Origin: Paratinospora sagittata
Taxonomy: Eukaryota; Streptophyta; Magnoliopsida; Ranunculales; Menispermaceae
DNA: 64,000 bases
Direction of reading: 5' to 3'
NCBI GenBank assembly: GCA_035771175.1
Contig: CM069590.1
Span: 34,672,821-34,736,820, forward strand
The stretch's first letter is position 1; every line of letters begins with the position of its first letter. Below are positions 1 to 10,908 of this stretch, piece by piece. Below the pieces are notes generated by a model. The model saw only the letters and a program-made list of their open reading frames with translations, was not told the DNA's origin and searched no databases. Made by a program: the position numbers and the translations under genes.

Positions 1-1
1 C

Positions 2-345
2 TAACTCTATTGAACTCTTCGATTGATAAACTGCAAAACAAAATGTTTACAACTTGGTTATTCAATAGTTGTCTTTTCTTTTCCTTGGTACTCCATTCGT
101 CTATTTCCTTCGAGACAGTAGCACCGTCAACTATTTTAGTAGGTGTTGGACAGTCGTTTGCCACAACATCTCACATCTCTAAATCTTGGGCTTTTAGGTA
201 GTACCTAATCTTAGTTTTCCAGTGTGAATAGTTTTCTTCCTTGAACAGTGGTGGTCGGTTGGTGGAGTTTCCTTCACCTGAGAGACAAGTACTTCTTTTA
301 TTTTGTCCTATCATACTCAATCAAAGATGGTTAGATACTTTGACG
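2..345 (-). pseudogene. Ty1/copia Gag N-terminal fragment
   Basis: The minus strand reads as the start of a copia Gag (capsid) polyprotein and runs off the left edge of the window. The stretch FKEENYSHWKTKIRYYLKAQ matches the usual Gag opening, in which a conserved Trp sits in a 'yxxWxxxmrxxL' motif. It is followed by acidic and Lys-rich sequence and a helix ending NQVVNILFCSLSIEEFNRV. One in-frame TGA replaces the expected Trp codon in LEM*DVV, so the copy is dead. It lies directly downstream, on the minus strand, of a primer-binding site and an LTR at 351-1189, as expected at the 5' end of a copia element. The family assignment rests on motif recognition only. Confidence 0.7.
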
Positions 346-350
346 GTTAA

Positions 351-365
351 CCTACTCTGATACCA
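351..365 (-). other. Primer-binding site, Met-tRNA type (copia)
   Basis: The minus strand reads TGGTATCAGAGTAGG three bases after the LTR end. This is the usual complement of the initiator Met-tRNA 3' end that primes plant LTR retrotransposons. It fixes the orientation of the element as minus. Confidence 0.75.
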
Positions 366-367
366 AT

Positions 368-1189
368 TGTTAGCCCAGATATGTCCAAGACGGGGGTCAA
401 TTGGACACTTAGTAGATTTTAACATTTCTTAAAATTGTGCAGAATAATGAAAGCAGATTAAACAAAGTATAGCAATCAAATACAGCAAATGTAAATGGGA
501 CAATGCAAGCAAGATTTATAGTGGTTCGGTCGCGCCTACATCCACTACCTAACCTCTTCAGTTAGGATTTTTTCAAACTCCACTATGGACCTTCTTACGG
601 GTAAAGATCAAACCGGTACACTTTCTCAACTTACGGGTGTGAGAATTATCGTTTCTCAACTTACGGGTCTGAGAAGACCGTTTCTCAACTTTCGGGTGTG
701 AGATGATTGTTACAACTTTGAGAAACACTTGCTCCTACCCAGTGACTAACCAGTCACTACAAATTTAATACAAGATGAGATATGATTCCCTTTACTTAGA
801 ATCAAAGTGATACTTACAAAGTTTTGGATTGAACCTTCTCTGATCACAGATTCAGCAAAATATGTATAATGAAGTTTATGCTGAAAACAGGTTCAAAGAG
901 TTTTTGTCTTCTTCAATGGATTGTCAAAATAATGAAGATGAAGATCAATCAACCCAGAAGACTTGAAGTTTTTCTTTCAAAAGATCGTATGATCAAGCAC
1001 AAGTGAAAGACGACTAACTTTCAAAAAGTGTTTTAGCACAAGTGAATATTGTTAATACGTTTTGAATGAATATCAGTTTTCGTATTTCATTGGTAGTTTT
1101 TCTGCTCTAAGGCAGCACGTATATATAGGAATAACATAAGCGCAATAGACTTAATAATTTTGGCGGTCTAGGTTATTTCACATCCAACA
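368..1189 (-). mobile_element. Copia LTR (5' LTR of a minus-strand element)
   Basis: This is an 822-bp LTR. On the plus strand it begins TGTTAGCCCAG and ends TCCAACA, giving TG...CA ends and a near-palindromic TGTTGG/TGTTAG pair. It carries the block 'tttatagtggttcggtc...cctac.tccactacctaa' that recurs in the other copia LTRs here (23461, 26810, 35841). Between 590 and 745 it has degenerate repeats of about 33 bp with core TCTCAACTTACGGGTGTGAGA. Only one LTR is seen, so no target-site duplication can be read. Confidence 0.7.
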
Positions 1190-3030
1190 ATCTATAAATG
1201 ACACATCTAGATGCAGGCATGCATGTCGTTGAATTTATCTCAATTATATGTGGTTGTGTCAACTCTAATCTGTTCTCTAACACATTTAGTTTGCTCACCT
1301 CATCTCGGCTTTTGCTTTATTGGTTTTTCCTTAACATTATTGATTTTTGAATTTCTGGAATGCTTAAACGTGTGTGTGTGTATACTCTGCTTAAATCCCC
1401 TGCTTCACTTGCACAATGAGTTATGCACATCTCACTACTCTGGTACTTGCTTGCTTATGTTTTGCTATTTTGCTTAATTATGCAATTACAAAGTCGTCTC
1501 TGTCTTTTTCTGATGCATAACTGTCTTGCTTTCATGAACATGATTATTTTGTCTTCACACTACTGTTATCTTGTTCATATTTCCTGATAAACTGCATCAT
1601 GATGAAAGTTTCTATGTCTAATGCTTTGATCAGTGTGTGGTATCTTTCTATGACTAGTCACATCTATCTTCAGTATCTAATATGCATACCTGTGACTATC
1701 TGATAAATATCATGATTATATACTTATCTTGCATCTTGTACAATATCATGATTATTTATGCTCATTTTGCATCTTATGAGGTATCTCAAATCCTCATGCT
1801 TATTCTATATGATATTTGATGATTTGGTATCCACAATAGTTAGGCTGTGCTTTAACAATTTATTTTTGCCTATGCTAGTTTATATCATGATCATGTTTGC
1901 TCTGAACTTAGAAAATCATATCTATGCATGATTCATGAATATGGAAATGAATATAGGCCATGTACACAATTTCATAACATACACTTATATCCTGAAAAGA
2001 ATATTGCCTACACTTATGATTATTATCTTGTGGCATTATTTTTTCAATGATTTCCTGACTTTGATGCATCTGCTTCATACCATATCATGATAGCATCAAA
2101 CTCATGGATATTTGATTTCTAATGAGTACATACCTTTCAAATGCTTTCTCATTAGAATCATTGTATCCAACATTCTAGGCCATGCTTCAATTGAAATTAC
2201 TTGCCTAGAATAGGAAAATGAATGTATGTTGTTGCTTGAATGATTTCTATGAAATTTAGCATATATTCAGCATTTTAGACTTTGATATTCATCATATATA
2301 TCTTCACATGTCTAAACTGTGGAAATTTTATAATTTTTCATCTCACATGCCATTGATGTTGCTCTTTAATATTATATTTTGTATGCATCAATCGACTGTG
2401 ATTTTTAATATCTAATAGATGCCATGTACTTCAAACTATACACTTTGCATCCTGTTAGAATCATAATAGCTAGGCCTTGCTTAATCTTAAATCATTCTGC
2501 CTATGCTGTAAGTATGATGTGTTTGTTTATTTACAAATCTTAATACATACTCTGTGTTTGGACTGTTTTTCAAACTTATATTTATGCCAAACACTATGAA
2601 GAATAATTGCCCATGATTAAGAATTCTCTAGGAATTCATCTTTCGGCAATTCTTTCTCATTCCCTCTAACTACGATTCTCGGCTTCGCTATTATTTCAAA
2701 TATTTTAGCCTATTAATTAGTCAAACTATTTCTCTATGTGCTTAAAAAATAAGATATGTTTCTCACTTGACTACCAGTATAGTAGACCTTACGCATTCTT
2801 ACATACCTAACTATGATGCGTCGTCATAAATCATCTTGAGGGTGCATGCACAAAGTAAGGGGGAGCTTCTTTACTCTACTTAGTCATAAGGGGAGATCTT
2901 AGTCTTTTTTCTTCACTTTTTGATGATATCAAAGGGGGAGAAGAAAAATAAGAGGAATAAATGAGGGAAAAGAAATTTACATTAATCTTTTTGCTTAAGC
3001 GTTTAATTTTTTGATTTGTTTGTCATCATC
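1190..3030 (+). other. Non-coding internal 3' region of a plus-strand copia
   Basis: No coding sequence is supported over these 1.8 kb. The stretch is AT-rich and ends in a series of purine tracts (2887 AGGGGAGAT, 2931 AAAGGGGGAGAAG) leading to a final polypurine tract and an LTR. A long non-coding tail between pol and the 3' LTR with several purine tracts is typical of some large copia elements. I infer that this is such a tail, interrupted at 1189 by the minus-strand element. Confidence 0.4.
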
Positions 3031-3044
3031 AAAAAGGGGGAGAT
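3031..3044 (+). other. Polypurine tract of copia element
   Basis: AAAAAGGGGGAGAT directly precedes the TGTTAACC start of the LTR. It is preceded by CATCATC, the common context of copia polypurine tracts. It would prime plus-strand DNA synthesis. Confidence 0.75.
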
Positions 3045-3570
3045 TGTTAACCTTTACGGTTCATCACTTAGCTTGTCCCTAAATATACTGTGATAAAGTA
3101 TATTTTGATGATCACAAAAAGCTAATGAACGACTCGATCAAGGAACTCAAGATCACATCCAAAGTCAAGGTCGTCTCAATCAAAAGGACTTCAACGATCA
3201 TATCTGAATTTCAAGATCACCTCGCTCGAATGATTTGATTAAACTTCAAGTCTTCATCTTTCGATCAACGTTCAAGACATTCAACTCCAGCACGAAAATT
3301 CTTCTTGAAGATCTAATAATGAAAAGTTTGATTTAACGATTATGAGAAATAAGAAATACAAAAGTTATTTAAGGTATACCTTTCTCTAATCGTTATTGCT
3401 CAAACGTTTTCCAAAATCATACACAAACCACTTGCATACTAGCATGTTTTGATCATACGTTTTACGGTATTTCAAATGGTTTAATTTTATATATTTAATT
3501 TGAAATTTACCGAGTTTTTGCATTTATCGATTATTTAATCACGAGTCAAAATTGTTTTTAAAGAGTCTTT

Positions 3571-4240
3571 CGCGACGCTAATGAGATAGCAGCACTCTCC
3601 TGAACTTGATAAGTCAGGATGCTGATAGTTCATTAGGACGTTGATAAAGTTCAAAGTTGAATTGAACTGATTTATTAGGACGCTTACTTGTATAGTAGCG
3701 GCCTCCTTTTTTAGTCAATCTTTGAAGTTGTCAGGACGTTGATTCAGGATCAGCTCACTGAAAGATTTCTTAAGTTCTTCAAAGAATATATCTTTAAGGA
3801 CACCGATAGTTATAAGTTGAATAATTTATCAGGACACTACCTGGATAGAAGCGCCCTCACCTTTGGGAATCAACTTAGTAACTTTCAGGACGCAGATTGT
3901 CCTTCAGTGTGCTTGTGTTTGGTTTCAAATATTCTTAACTAGTAGGACGCTTACATTGTTGTAGCGCCCTCATATTATGTCTTATGTTTTAAACTTGTAG
4001 GACGCTTACTCAGAAAGTAGCGCCCTCATGCACTTACTTGTTTTAAAACATAGTAGGACGCTAACTATGCATTAGCACCCTCAAGGTTAAGTCGTTTAAA
4101 GTGTCAAAGTAAGTCAAAACGCTTATGAGTTAGTAGCGCCCCAACTTAGTATTCTACAGGACGCTTATATGTAATGAGCGCCCTCAAGGAACCAAAACGA
4201 CAAAAGTTGATATTTTGCTTCAGGGCACTGATTACGAAAT
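3571..4240 (+). repeat. Array of GGACGCT...AGCGCCCTC hairpin modules
   Basis: About 13 copies of a module reading AGGACGCT(T)AC, 5-10 variable bases, then GTAGCGCCCTCA recur every 40-100 bp, for example at 3942, 3999, 4053 and 4158. The two halves are inverted repeats (GGaCGCTtACT pairs with AGTAGCGCCC), so each module can fold into a short GC-rich hairpin in otherwise AT-rich DNA. The array recurs in other LTR copies at 27870-28380, 34413-34630 and 37340-38020. Confidence 0.75.
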
Positions 4241-5279
4241 TAGAACGCTAATTCAACAACCGTCACTATTCAAACAAGTACACTGCATCAATTTACTTTT
4301 TCAGAATGGACCTTTGCACAGAGTCATTTTCAAACTTATCAGAGATCTTCTCCGATACATGAATTAAGATTTTCTAAAACTTTCCTCATTCACGAAATCT
4401 GAAAAAAACCAGAATGTTAGTGAAAATTGCAGTTGCCATTTTTATATAACATTTTAGTCGTTGTGTGTAAACGTTCATATTATTTGAACTTCAAATGTCT
4501 AATAGCTGTCCTACTAAGTCTATAAATACCAGCACTTAGGACCAAACAACTTGCCAATTATTTTGTATTGTGCCAATACTTTTTGAAAGTTAGTCAGTGT
4601 CAAAATGTTTTTCATTATCTAAACTTTCAAAGTATTTTTCACTGATACCTTTACGTATTCAAATGATTTTCATAATGAGCTTATTTTCATTATATTTTTG
4701 AAAATCTATTTGATCTGGTATCAACTCAAATTCTCAGCACTGATTCATACTTGATATTATTTTTGCTGAAGATAGAATTTGAGATATAGTTCATGGGAAA
4801 TACAGTTGTACTTGATTTCACATTTTAAGTACTGTATTGAACTATATCAGTAGTTGCGTTAACTACTGATCACTGAACCAGAAGTTTTCATACTCATATT
4901 TTATATCTACTTTGAAAACTGTCTGTGTCTTTGATTTACACTGGTCCTTCATTTTCAAGTCAATGTTTATTGGTATCATATTATTTTCAAAGAAGCACTG
5001 ATTTTCATATCACATCATTCATACTTTTCTAAACTGCACTTGAGTAATACTGAACATTAAAAGGTAAATGACTGTAAGTGTATTTCATCTTTGCATTACG
5101 TATTCATATTTCATATTTCATATCCTTGTAATGCTATGTAATGAGCTTAATTGTAAAGTGTTCTACTCAGTTAGAACCAACATTATTGTGTTGTAATGCT
5201 GGTGTGTCTCTGGACTAAAACAACCAGGACAAGTGAATGTAGTTCACTTAATGATTTCAGCATTAAAATCATGTAAGGT

Positions 5280-5625
5280 TACCTCTGAGCCTGTAAAAGA
5301 GAAAAAGGTTCATCCTCACCTGCAAGTAGGAAACTGGTTCATCCTCATCCCATAAAAGCATAGGTGCGTCCTTAACCTGTAAAAGGATAGGTTTTCTCTT
5401 AACCTGTAAAAGAGAAATGGTTGTTCCTTAACCCGTAAAAGGCTCACGATTCTTCCTTATCCCGTAAAAGGAAAACGATTCTTCCTCATCCCGTAAAAGG
5501 AACATGGGTTTCTCCTCATCCCGAAAAAAAATGAAATTTGGTTCATCCTTAGATCGTGAAAGGATATGTTTGCCTTTAACCTATAAAAGGGCAATTGTAA
5601 CGGTTTGGTTCTCACTCGTAAGAGA
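5280..5625 (+). repeat. Degenerate 30-bp tandem repeats near LTR end
   Basis: About ten imperfect units of the type TCCTCATCCCGTAAAAGGAA are arrayed just before the conserved 'gattaggtagtggacgtagg' block. Several units have complementary ends (TCCTT...AAAGGA), so they could pair within themselves. The inverted LTR at 35930-36300 has the same array. Confidence 0.7.
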
Positions 5626-5845
5626 ATCAGTTAGTGGATTGAGAAAATCCTAATCGGGAGATTAGGTAGTGGACGTAGGCTTGGCAGAACCATTATAAAT
5701 CTTGTGTGTCTCACGTTTGCCATTTAGTCTGAGTTCTAATTTTGCAATCAATTCCAATACACTTATGTATATTGCTAAGTTATTGGAAGAGAAATTTAAA
5801 ATTGACCATCCCACCCAATTCACCCCCCTCTTGGGTGGACCAACA

Positions 5846-6873
5846 GGTGTCCTTACTAATACTAAATCAATTTCACATTTCTAGCACCGTTGTTCACTTT
5901 GATCATCACAATATCATCAATTCACTTGCACAATTCCAGCACAAGTGTTCACTTGTAACCATTACACAATTCACCAATGTTCAATCCTTAATAACATTCT
6001 CTGCAATTTTCAATGAAAACTATCTCAATTATACAATTCTAATTACTTATAATCATAATTATCTAACAAAACCCATTTATCCTAAACAAAACCTCCATTA
6101 ATGGAGCTTCAAACCCTCAGTTGTTTCAACAGTTGGGATGAAAACCTCCACCGTTAAAACATCACAATTGTATAGGATTTCAAACCCAATTCACTTGCTA
6201 AACACAAATGAAACACTTACCATTCAACTGCACCTCAATTCCTTAATGTTGCAACACCAAACCCACTTTCTCAAACACCTAATCAAACCATGGAAATTCA
6301 ACAAAAATTAGTTATGTTGAACAACTTGATGAGAGGATTTCAAATCTATAATTTTTTGCTCAAAATAACAATTCCTTACCTTGGATTCATCCTCCCAAAA
6401 CCATTTCTCACCTTTCATTTTCGTTCTCTGCTTTCTTCCAACTCTAGCAAGCTCAATTGTGTTGGAAATTTTGAGAGAATTCACTTAAAAACATGCACAC
6501 CGCCTCACCGTCCATTTAAAGAAACAATTGTCAAACAGCGAGGAACGCACTTCTCAAGGTAAGGAGCGCGCTTCTCCCTCGTCTAGAAAACAAAAATTTT
6601 GCAGAAACCCGTGAGGGGCGCTCTTCTCTGAAAATTTCCAAAATGCATGTCTCGGGTTTTGTTAAATGAGCGCACTTCTTGCGTTACAAATTTGTAATTT
6701 TCACTAAGTAGAGGACTTTTATGATACCACTAACATCCTAGTGTACCAACAACCCTACCATACATGTGTTTTTATTATTCTATGGTCAATATACATACAT
6801 ATATGCGTATAAATATGTCTTACTACACGTATAAGTCAACTATTATGTTTGACTCGTTGTACAGGGCGTTACA
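5846..6873 (-). other. Probable LTR fragment of another retroelement
   Basis: No gene is seen. The right edge reads GGGCGTTACA on the plus strand, i.e. TGTAACGCCC on the minus strand, which is the common start of Ty3/gypsy LTRs. Between 6543 and 6690 a motif close to GCGCGCTTCTC occurs four times. I infer a minus-strand LTR truncated or interrupted at 5845 by the copia element. The left end was not found. Confidence 0.35.
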
Positions 6874-6905
6874 TTAGTCAAATGATTCAAACATTAAACA
6901 CCAAT

Positions 6906-8215
6906 TGTAATACTCTAAGTTTGCACACAAAAAAAAAAAAAAAATTTGTTCGGGCTGCTGCCCGAACATTCAGGCGCCAAATTTTCTATATAAACAACCC
7001 TCCCCCTCCTCATTTCTCACGCCAAAATCACTCCGCCTTGTGATTTTCCCTTTCTTTTGAGACTCTCTGTGCGGTGCAACGTCGTTTTGCCCGAGGAAAG
7101 GCGTTAGTCTCCAAAGGAGTTTTTACCTGAAGGTGGGGAGCGAAACATAGGTTTGCGTGTCTTATGACTTTTATTAAAGTTTACATTCATTTATCATTAT
7201 GTCTACTATTCATTTACACTGCATTATTGCGTATAATGTCATATTGTCATACTTATGCCTGTATATTTGGAGTTCATGTATTACACTGTTGTTATGTCGG
7301 ATTAGTGGTCAATCTGGCTCAACCAGACTCAGTCTTGTCCTCAGTAACTTTAAATAGTTAACGGGAGGCAGCGTGCTGCTCTAGACGATTGGTATTTAAG
7401 CAGACCTCGTGTCTCACCTCTCAACTGGAGACTGATCTGGTTGGTCTTATTCGAAAGCTATCAGCTTATACAAGTAATACTGAACGTCCCCTGATAAGGA
7501 TCACCAGACTTGCCAAATCCTGTCTAAATGTTAAGTAAAGACCGGACCAGTTCATGCATTGGCAACATACATGACACCACCTAGGGACGTATGTGGTTTA
7601 TGATTCATAGAATAGTTAGAAGCGATGCTCGCTATTCATTATATTTCTCCCGAGATGGACATATAATGAGAACCTGGCTACTCCTGGGGAGGGATATCTA
7701 TACGTGAATCCAGAGCGTTGTTCCTGAGGAGGGACGTACAATGAGAACCCGGCTACTCCTGGGGAGGGACATCTGTACGTGAACTCAGGCGATGTACAAT
7801 CATCAAACCAATACGAGACGGTGTCATGCATACATACATATTGAATTGATTATGATGCTCTAATGTGAATTTAAGATGCTTGATTATGAAGTTTGTTTTA
7901 TTAGTTATTATATTCACGAACTATTTTACCCACGGAGCGTGTAGCTCACCCCGTTGTTATCTAATTTTTCACAGGAGATTAAGGTGGACTGGGTGCAGGT
8001 TTTTGGGCCCACATTTTGCACACTTTGTATTGTTCATTGGGGATTTTGGGAGAATGTTCTCTTAACTATCTCATGTACGATTATATGCTGAAATTAATGA
8101 AATCAGACTTGTACTTAACTATGCTTCCGCGCACTCTATTATTATCGTTATAATGCATTCACACCCCGTTCGTGAGTGTCCCGCCGGTTTAGGCGCGTCC
8201 GGGCGGGGTGTGATA
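6906..8215 (+). mobile_element. 5' LTR of the gypsy element
   Basis: The LTR runs from TGTAATACTC to GGGGTGTGATA; the 3' copy ends GTGTGACA, so the last C has mutated. A perfect inverted repeat GTTCGGGC...GCCCGAAC lies at 6949-6968, followed by a TATA-like CTATATAAAC at 6986. Two units of a roughly 80-bp repeat with 'actcctggggagggacat' lie at 7665-7800. The same LTR family occurs at 20569, 32249 (plus) and 16520 (minus). Confidence 0.9.
6986..6995 (+). promoter_or_regulatory. TATA-like element of the LTR promoter
   Basis: CTATATAAAC stands in a C/T-rich context a few hundred bases before the GAG-coding part. It is conserved in the sister LTRs (20645, 32730, and inverted near 17605). It is the likely core promoter of this LTR family; the start of transcription is inferred, not seen. 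Confidence 0.5.
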
Positions 8216-8220
8216 TTTAA

Positions 8221-8232
8221 TGGTATCAGAGC
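8221..8232 (+). other. Primer-binding site, Met-tRNA type (gypsy)
   Basis: TGGTATCAGAGC follows the 5' LTR after five bases. It is the standard plant initiator Met-tRNA primer-binding site and fixes the element as plus strand. Confidence 0.9.
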
Positions 8233-8284
8233 GTAAGGTCCACGGCTCGCCCAAGTCCTCCAAATTAGGGGAAGAAATTATTTA

Positions 8285-8500
8285 TTAGATATATATATAT
8301 CTCTAGAACTATATATATATATTATAGTTGAGATTTATATTAAATATATATCTAAAAAACTATATAGTTTTTATATAGTTTAGATTCAAATATATATATA
8401 ATTATGATTTATGAAAACTATATATATATATATAGTTATGATTAAATATATATATATATATATATATCTACGAATATATGAGATGTATATATCATATTGC
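8285..8500. repeat. AT microsatellite-rich block
   Basis: Several (TA)n runs of 10-26 bp are separated by 'tagttatgatt'-like spacers, giving a repetitive block of about 200 bp in the leader of the gypsy element. No coding content. Confidence 0.8.
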
Positions 8501-8642
8501 TAGTGGAGAACTTGGATTAAATGATGGTATAAACATCAAGAGAAAAATAGAAAATATTGTTCAACGGACAAAGCATAAATCTTAAAAATGTTAGGAATAT
8601 ATTTTGTGTTTTTCACAAATTTATTTTCCTTTCAGCAAAAGA

Positions 8643-10203
8643 ATGGCCTCAAGTGAAGGAATGACTTCCAGTAGTACGGAACCAATTCCCACTAGACTCA
8701 ATGAATTGTCTAAAAAGGAGGTTACGACTATGAGGAGCATCGACAATAGAGATCTCTGCCTCTGTCCGATCCTTCACGAAAAACTCGAAACACTGGGGTG
8801 GTTGAACATAACAAAAGTTGAGGGTCACGTCTCCTACAACTTGATGAAATCCTTCTGCGAAGCCATGAATTGCGTAGGACTTCAAGAAGATGGGATCAGC
8901 GCTGTTTTGGAAACAACGGTCAGGGGAACAAAGATTTCTATCAACGTCAAAATTATTGCGCGACTTATGGAGATTCCAATTGAAGATAGAATCATTGAAC
9001 CACACGAACCCTAGACAATTGCAGAGATCGCAGAGTCCAACGAACAGTTGTTCAATTTCCTCGCCAAAGAGCCGTACACCCACCTCCCAAACAATCTCCT
9101 TAAACCATCTCTTCCCGGCCTTGGAAAGATCATATTCGGCAACATCTTGCTAGAAAGGGGGGACTAGAGGCACTATGTCAAGGGCTCAACTTCTTGTGTT
9201 ATACTGCATAGAGAAGAAAATTAAGGTCTCCTTACCTCACATCATCATCCAACAAATGTTGAGGGTGATTCAAAACCCTTTAAGAAAGGATCTCCTCGGC
9301 TACGGAGTCTTGATCATGAGGATGCTATACGAAGCAAACGTCAACACTTTTGATGAGTCTTCGAAGCAGATCACTGAGGCGGTTACAGCATCCTCTATCT
9401 TCAAGACATATGTCACAAGTGGAGGGGTAACTAACGAGGAAGTATTCGGCGCAACTTTGGGAGGAAATGGTGGACGAATATGGACATTGCTACCAAAAAA
9501 TTCGACGCAAGATTCTTGTTAGGGAAGTACCAAATAACGAGCCAAACGAGAACCTTACGTCAAACCCAGCCTCGAATAATGATCCAACCGAGCACCTGTT
9601 CTCTAAGGAAGATTTATTTGCCAACCTAAATCAACCTCAACCAAATCAAGATAGATAAGAATTTTCAGCAAATCCACCTTCTTGGAACATGTCAACTCAA
9701 GGCAATACTACATACCAAAGGTTTCCAACTCCTGAAGTACCGTAGCGGCCAGTTCCACAAGTTCCTATGAACCAACAACAACAAAATTTTGCGGCACCAA
9801 ATTTTGGAAGACAGGACATCCCAATGAGCCCATTGTTTCAAGACTTTTCAAACCAAGCATATCCAAATTTCCAAGGGGTTCCAGTTAGGGAATCCCCGTA
9901 CAGCCAAAACAACTACCCCACACCTATGAGTCAACCGTACAGCCAATACTTTCCACCAATACCTACGGCCTACCCTCCACCTATGGGACAATCAAACCAT
10001 CAACCATTGATGGGGCAATCGATTAACCCATTCGAGCAGTTAAATGTGATAGTAGCTAATATTGCTCGGATATAAGAGATTCAAAATGCTTTGTTAACAC
10101 GTATGCAAAACGTCGAAGAACAACGAGCAAATTCTCAACCTTCTTCTAGTAGTCTTTCGGTACCTAGCAGGAGGTCTAATAGGAGCAGTAGAAGGCAGGA
10201 AAA
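8643..10203 (+). pseudogene. Extra leader ORF, plant transposon-protein-like
   Basis: A decayed reading frame sits between the primer site and Gag, in the sense direction. Piece 1 (8643-9014) begins MASSEGMTSSS and contains RGTKISINVKIIARLMEIP; an in-frame stop at 9012 is followed by LFNFLAKEPYTHLPNN. Piece 2 (9175-9520, another frame) has LYCIEKKIKVSLPHIIIQQM. Piece 3 (9467-9658) has MVDEYGHCYQKIRRKI. Piece 4 (9767-10075) is rich in Gln, Pro, Asn and Tyr. The order and motifs recall the family loosely annotated 'putative plant transposon protein' (PF20167-type), recalled from memory and not searched. Its function is unknown. Ogre-type elements also have an ORF before gag, but this element is otherwise chromovirus-like, so it may be captured or nested sequence. 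Confidence 0.45.
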
Positions 10204-10903
10204 TTAGGAATGATCACTGGCATTGTAAAAAAAATTATTTTATATATGAATGAAATATTTTGTTTAAGACTATCTTTGGTGGGCCGACTTACAACCATTC
10301 TTTCTTTTGTATCACTAACTTTGGAGTGGTATGGGACACAGCAAAATTGGAGGATACTAAATAAAATGTGGAAGTAAGAAAACCCACGACCTTGTATGAA
10401 AAGAAACATTTGGAGAAAGCTGCATTACTAACATTATCACTAAGTTTACACGGTATGGGACGAGTAAACTTGGACGATACAATTAGTGAACTTCAATTCA
10501 GCCGATGTTTTATAGAGACCGTGTTCATACAACATAACTTGGTTGACACCCTTATTACCAAATTCATGTGGTATGGGACACACGAATTTGGTTAATAATC
10601 GAAAAGACTAAGCAAAAGAGTTTGAATACATAAGATTGCGATAGAACGTTAGATCAGGATATTTACCGAGGCAAATCTTAGAATTTTTATGACTCGTATG
10701 GATTTTCAATGAAATATATATGTATGTTCACAAAAAACCATAACCAAAACATTTGAAATACTTGCAAAGTTTTATACTTATTATATAAACATTATAACCA
10801 TGTTTTTACACCATGGCCAAACATACGAGGCATATAAGATTCTTTGATTCCTCAACAAAAAAAACCTTACACTATACTTAGAGAAATAGGTGATTTTTAT
10901 ATT
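10204..10903. other. Non-coding leader with a repeated GGTATGGGAC motif
   Basis: No gene is seen. GGTATGGGAC followed within 10 bp by AA(A/T/C)TTGG occurs at about 10329, 10453 and 10570. The rest is AT-rich and ends at the GCAGT duplicated by the next insertion. Confidence 0.4.
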
Positions 10904-10908
10904 GCAGT

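Larger units (their letters stand above)
3045..5845 (+). mobile_element. Copia 3' LTR, 2.8 kb
   Basis: The LTR runs from TGTTAACCTTTACGG to GGTGGACCAACA. The same family occurs inverted and complete at 35699-38605, where a CATGT target-site duplication confirms both ends. Internal parts in order are: a short 5' block with TTTTGATGATCAC, an array of GGACGCT...GCGCCCTCA modules (3571-4240), an AT-rich stretch, degenerate 30-bp 'cctcatcccgtaaaagga' repeats (5280-5625), and the terminal 'gtggacgtaggc...cccaattcaccccc' block. The unusual length comes largely from the two repeat zones. The right flank begins GGTGT; the left end of the element is not in evidence, so its duplication cannot be checked. 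Confidence 0.8.

Noticed and set aside
3571..4240. Possible CRISPR-like array
   Set aside because: Units are degenerate, spacing is irregular, spacers are related, and it lies in a plant LTR with TG...CA ends; no cas genes.
8649..9083. 144-residue minus-strand frame
   Set aside because: Antisense shadow of the leader ORF, which has recognisable motifs on the plus strand.
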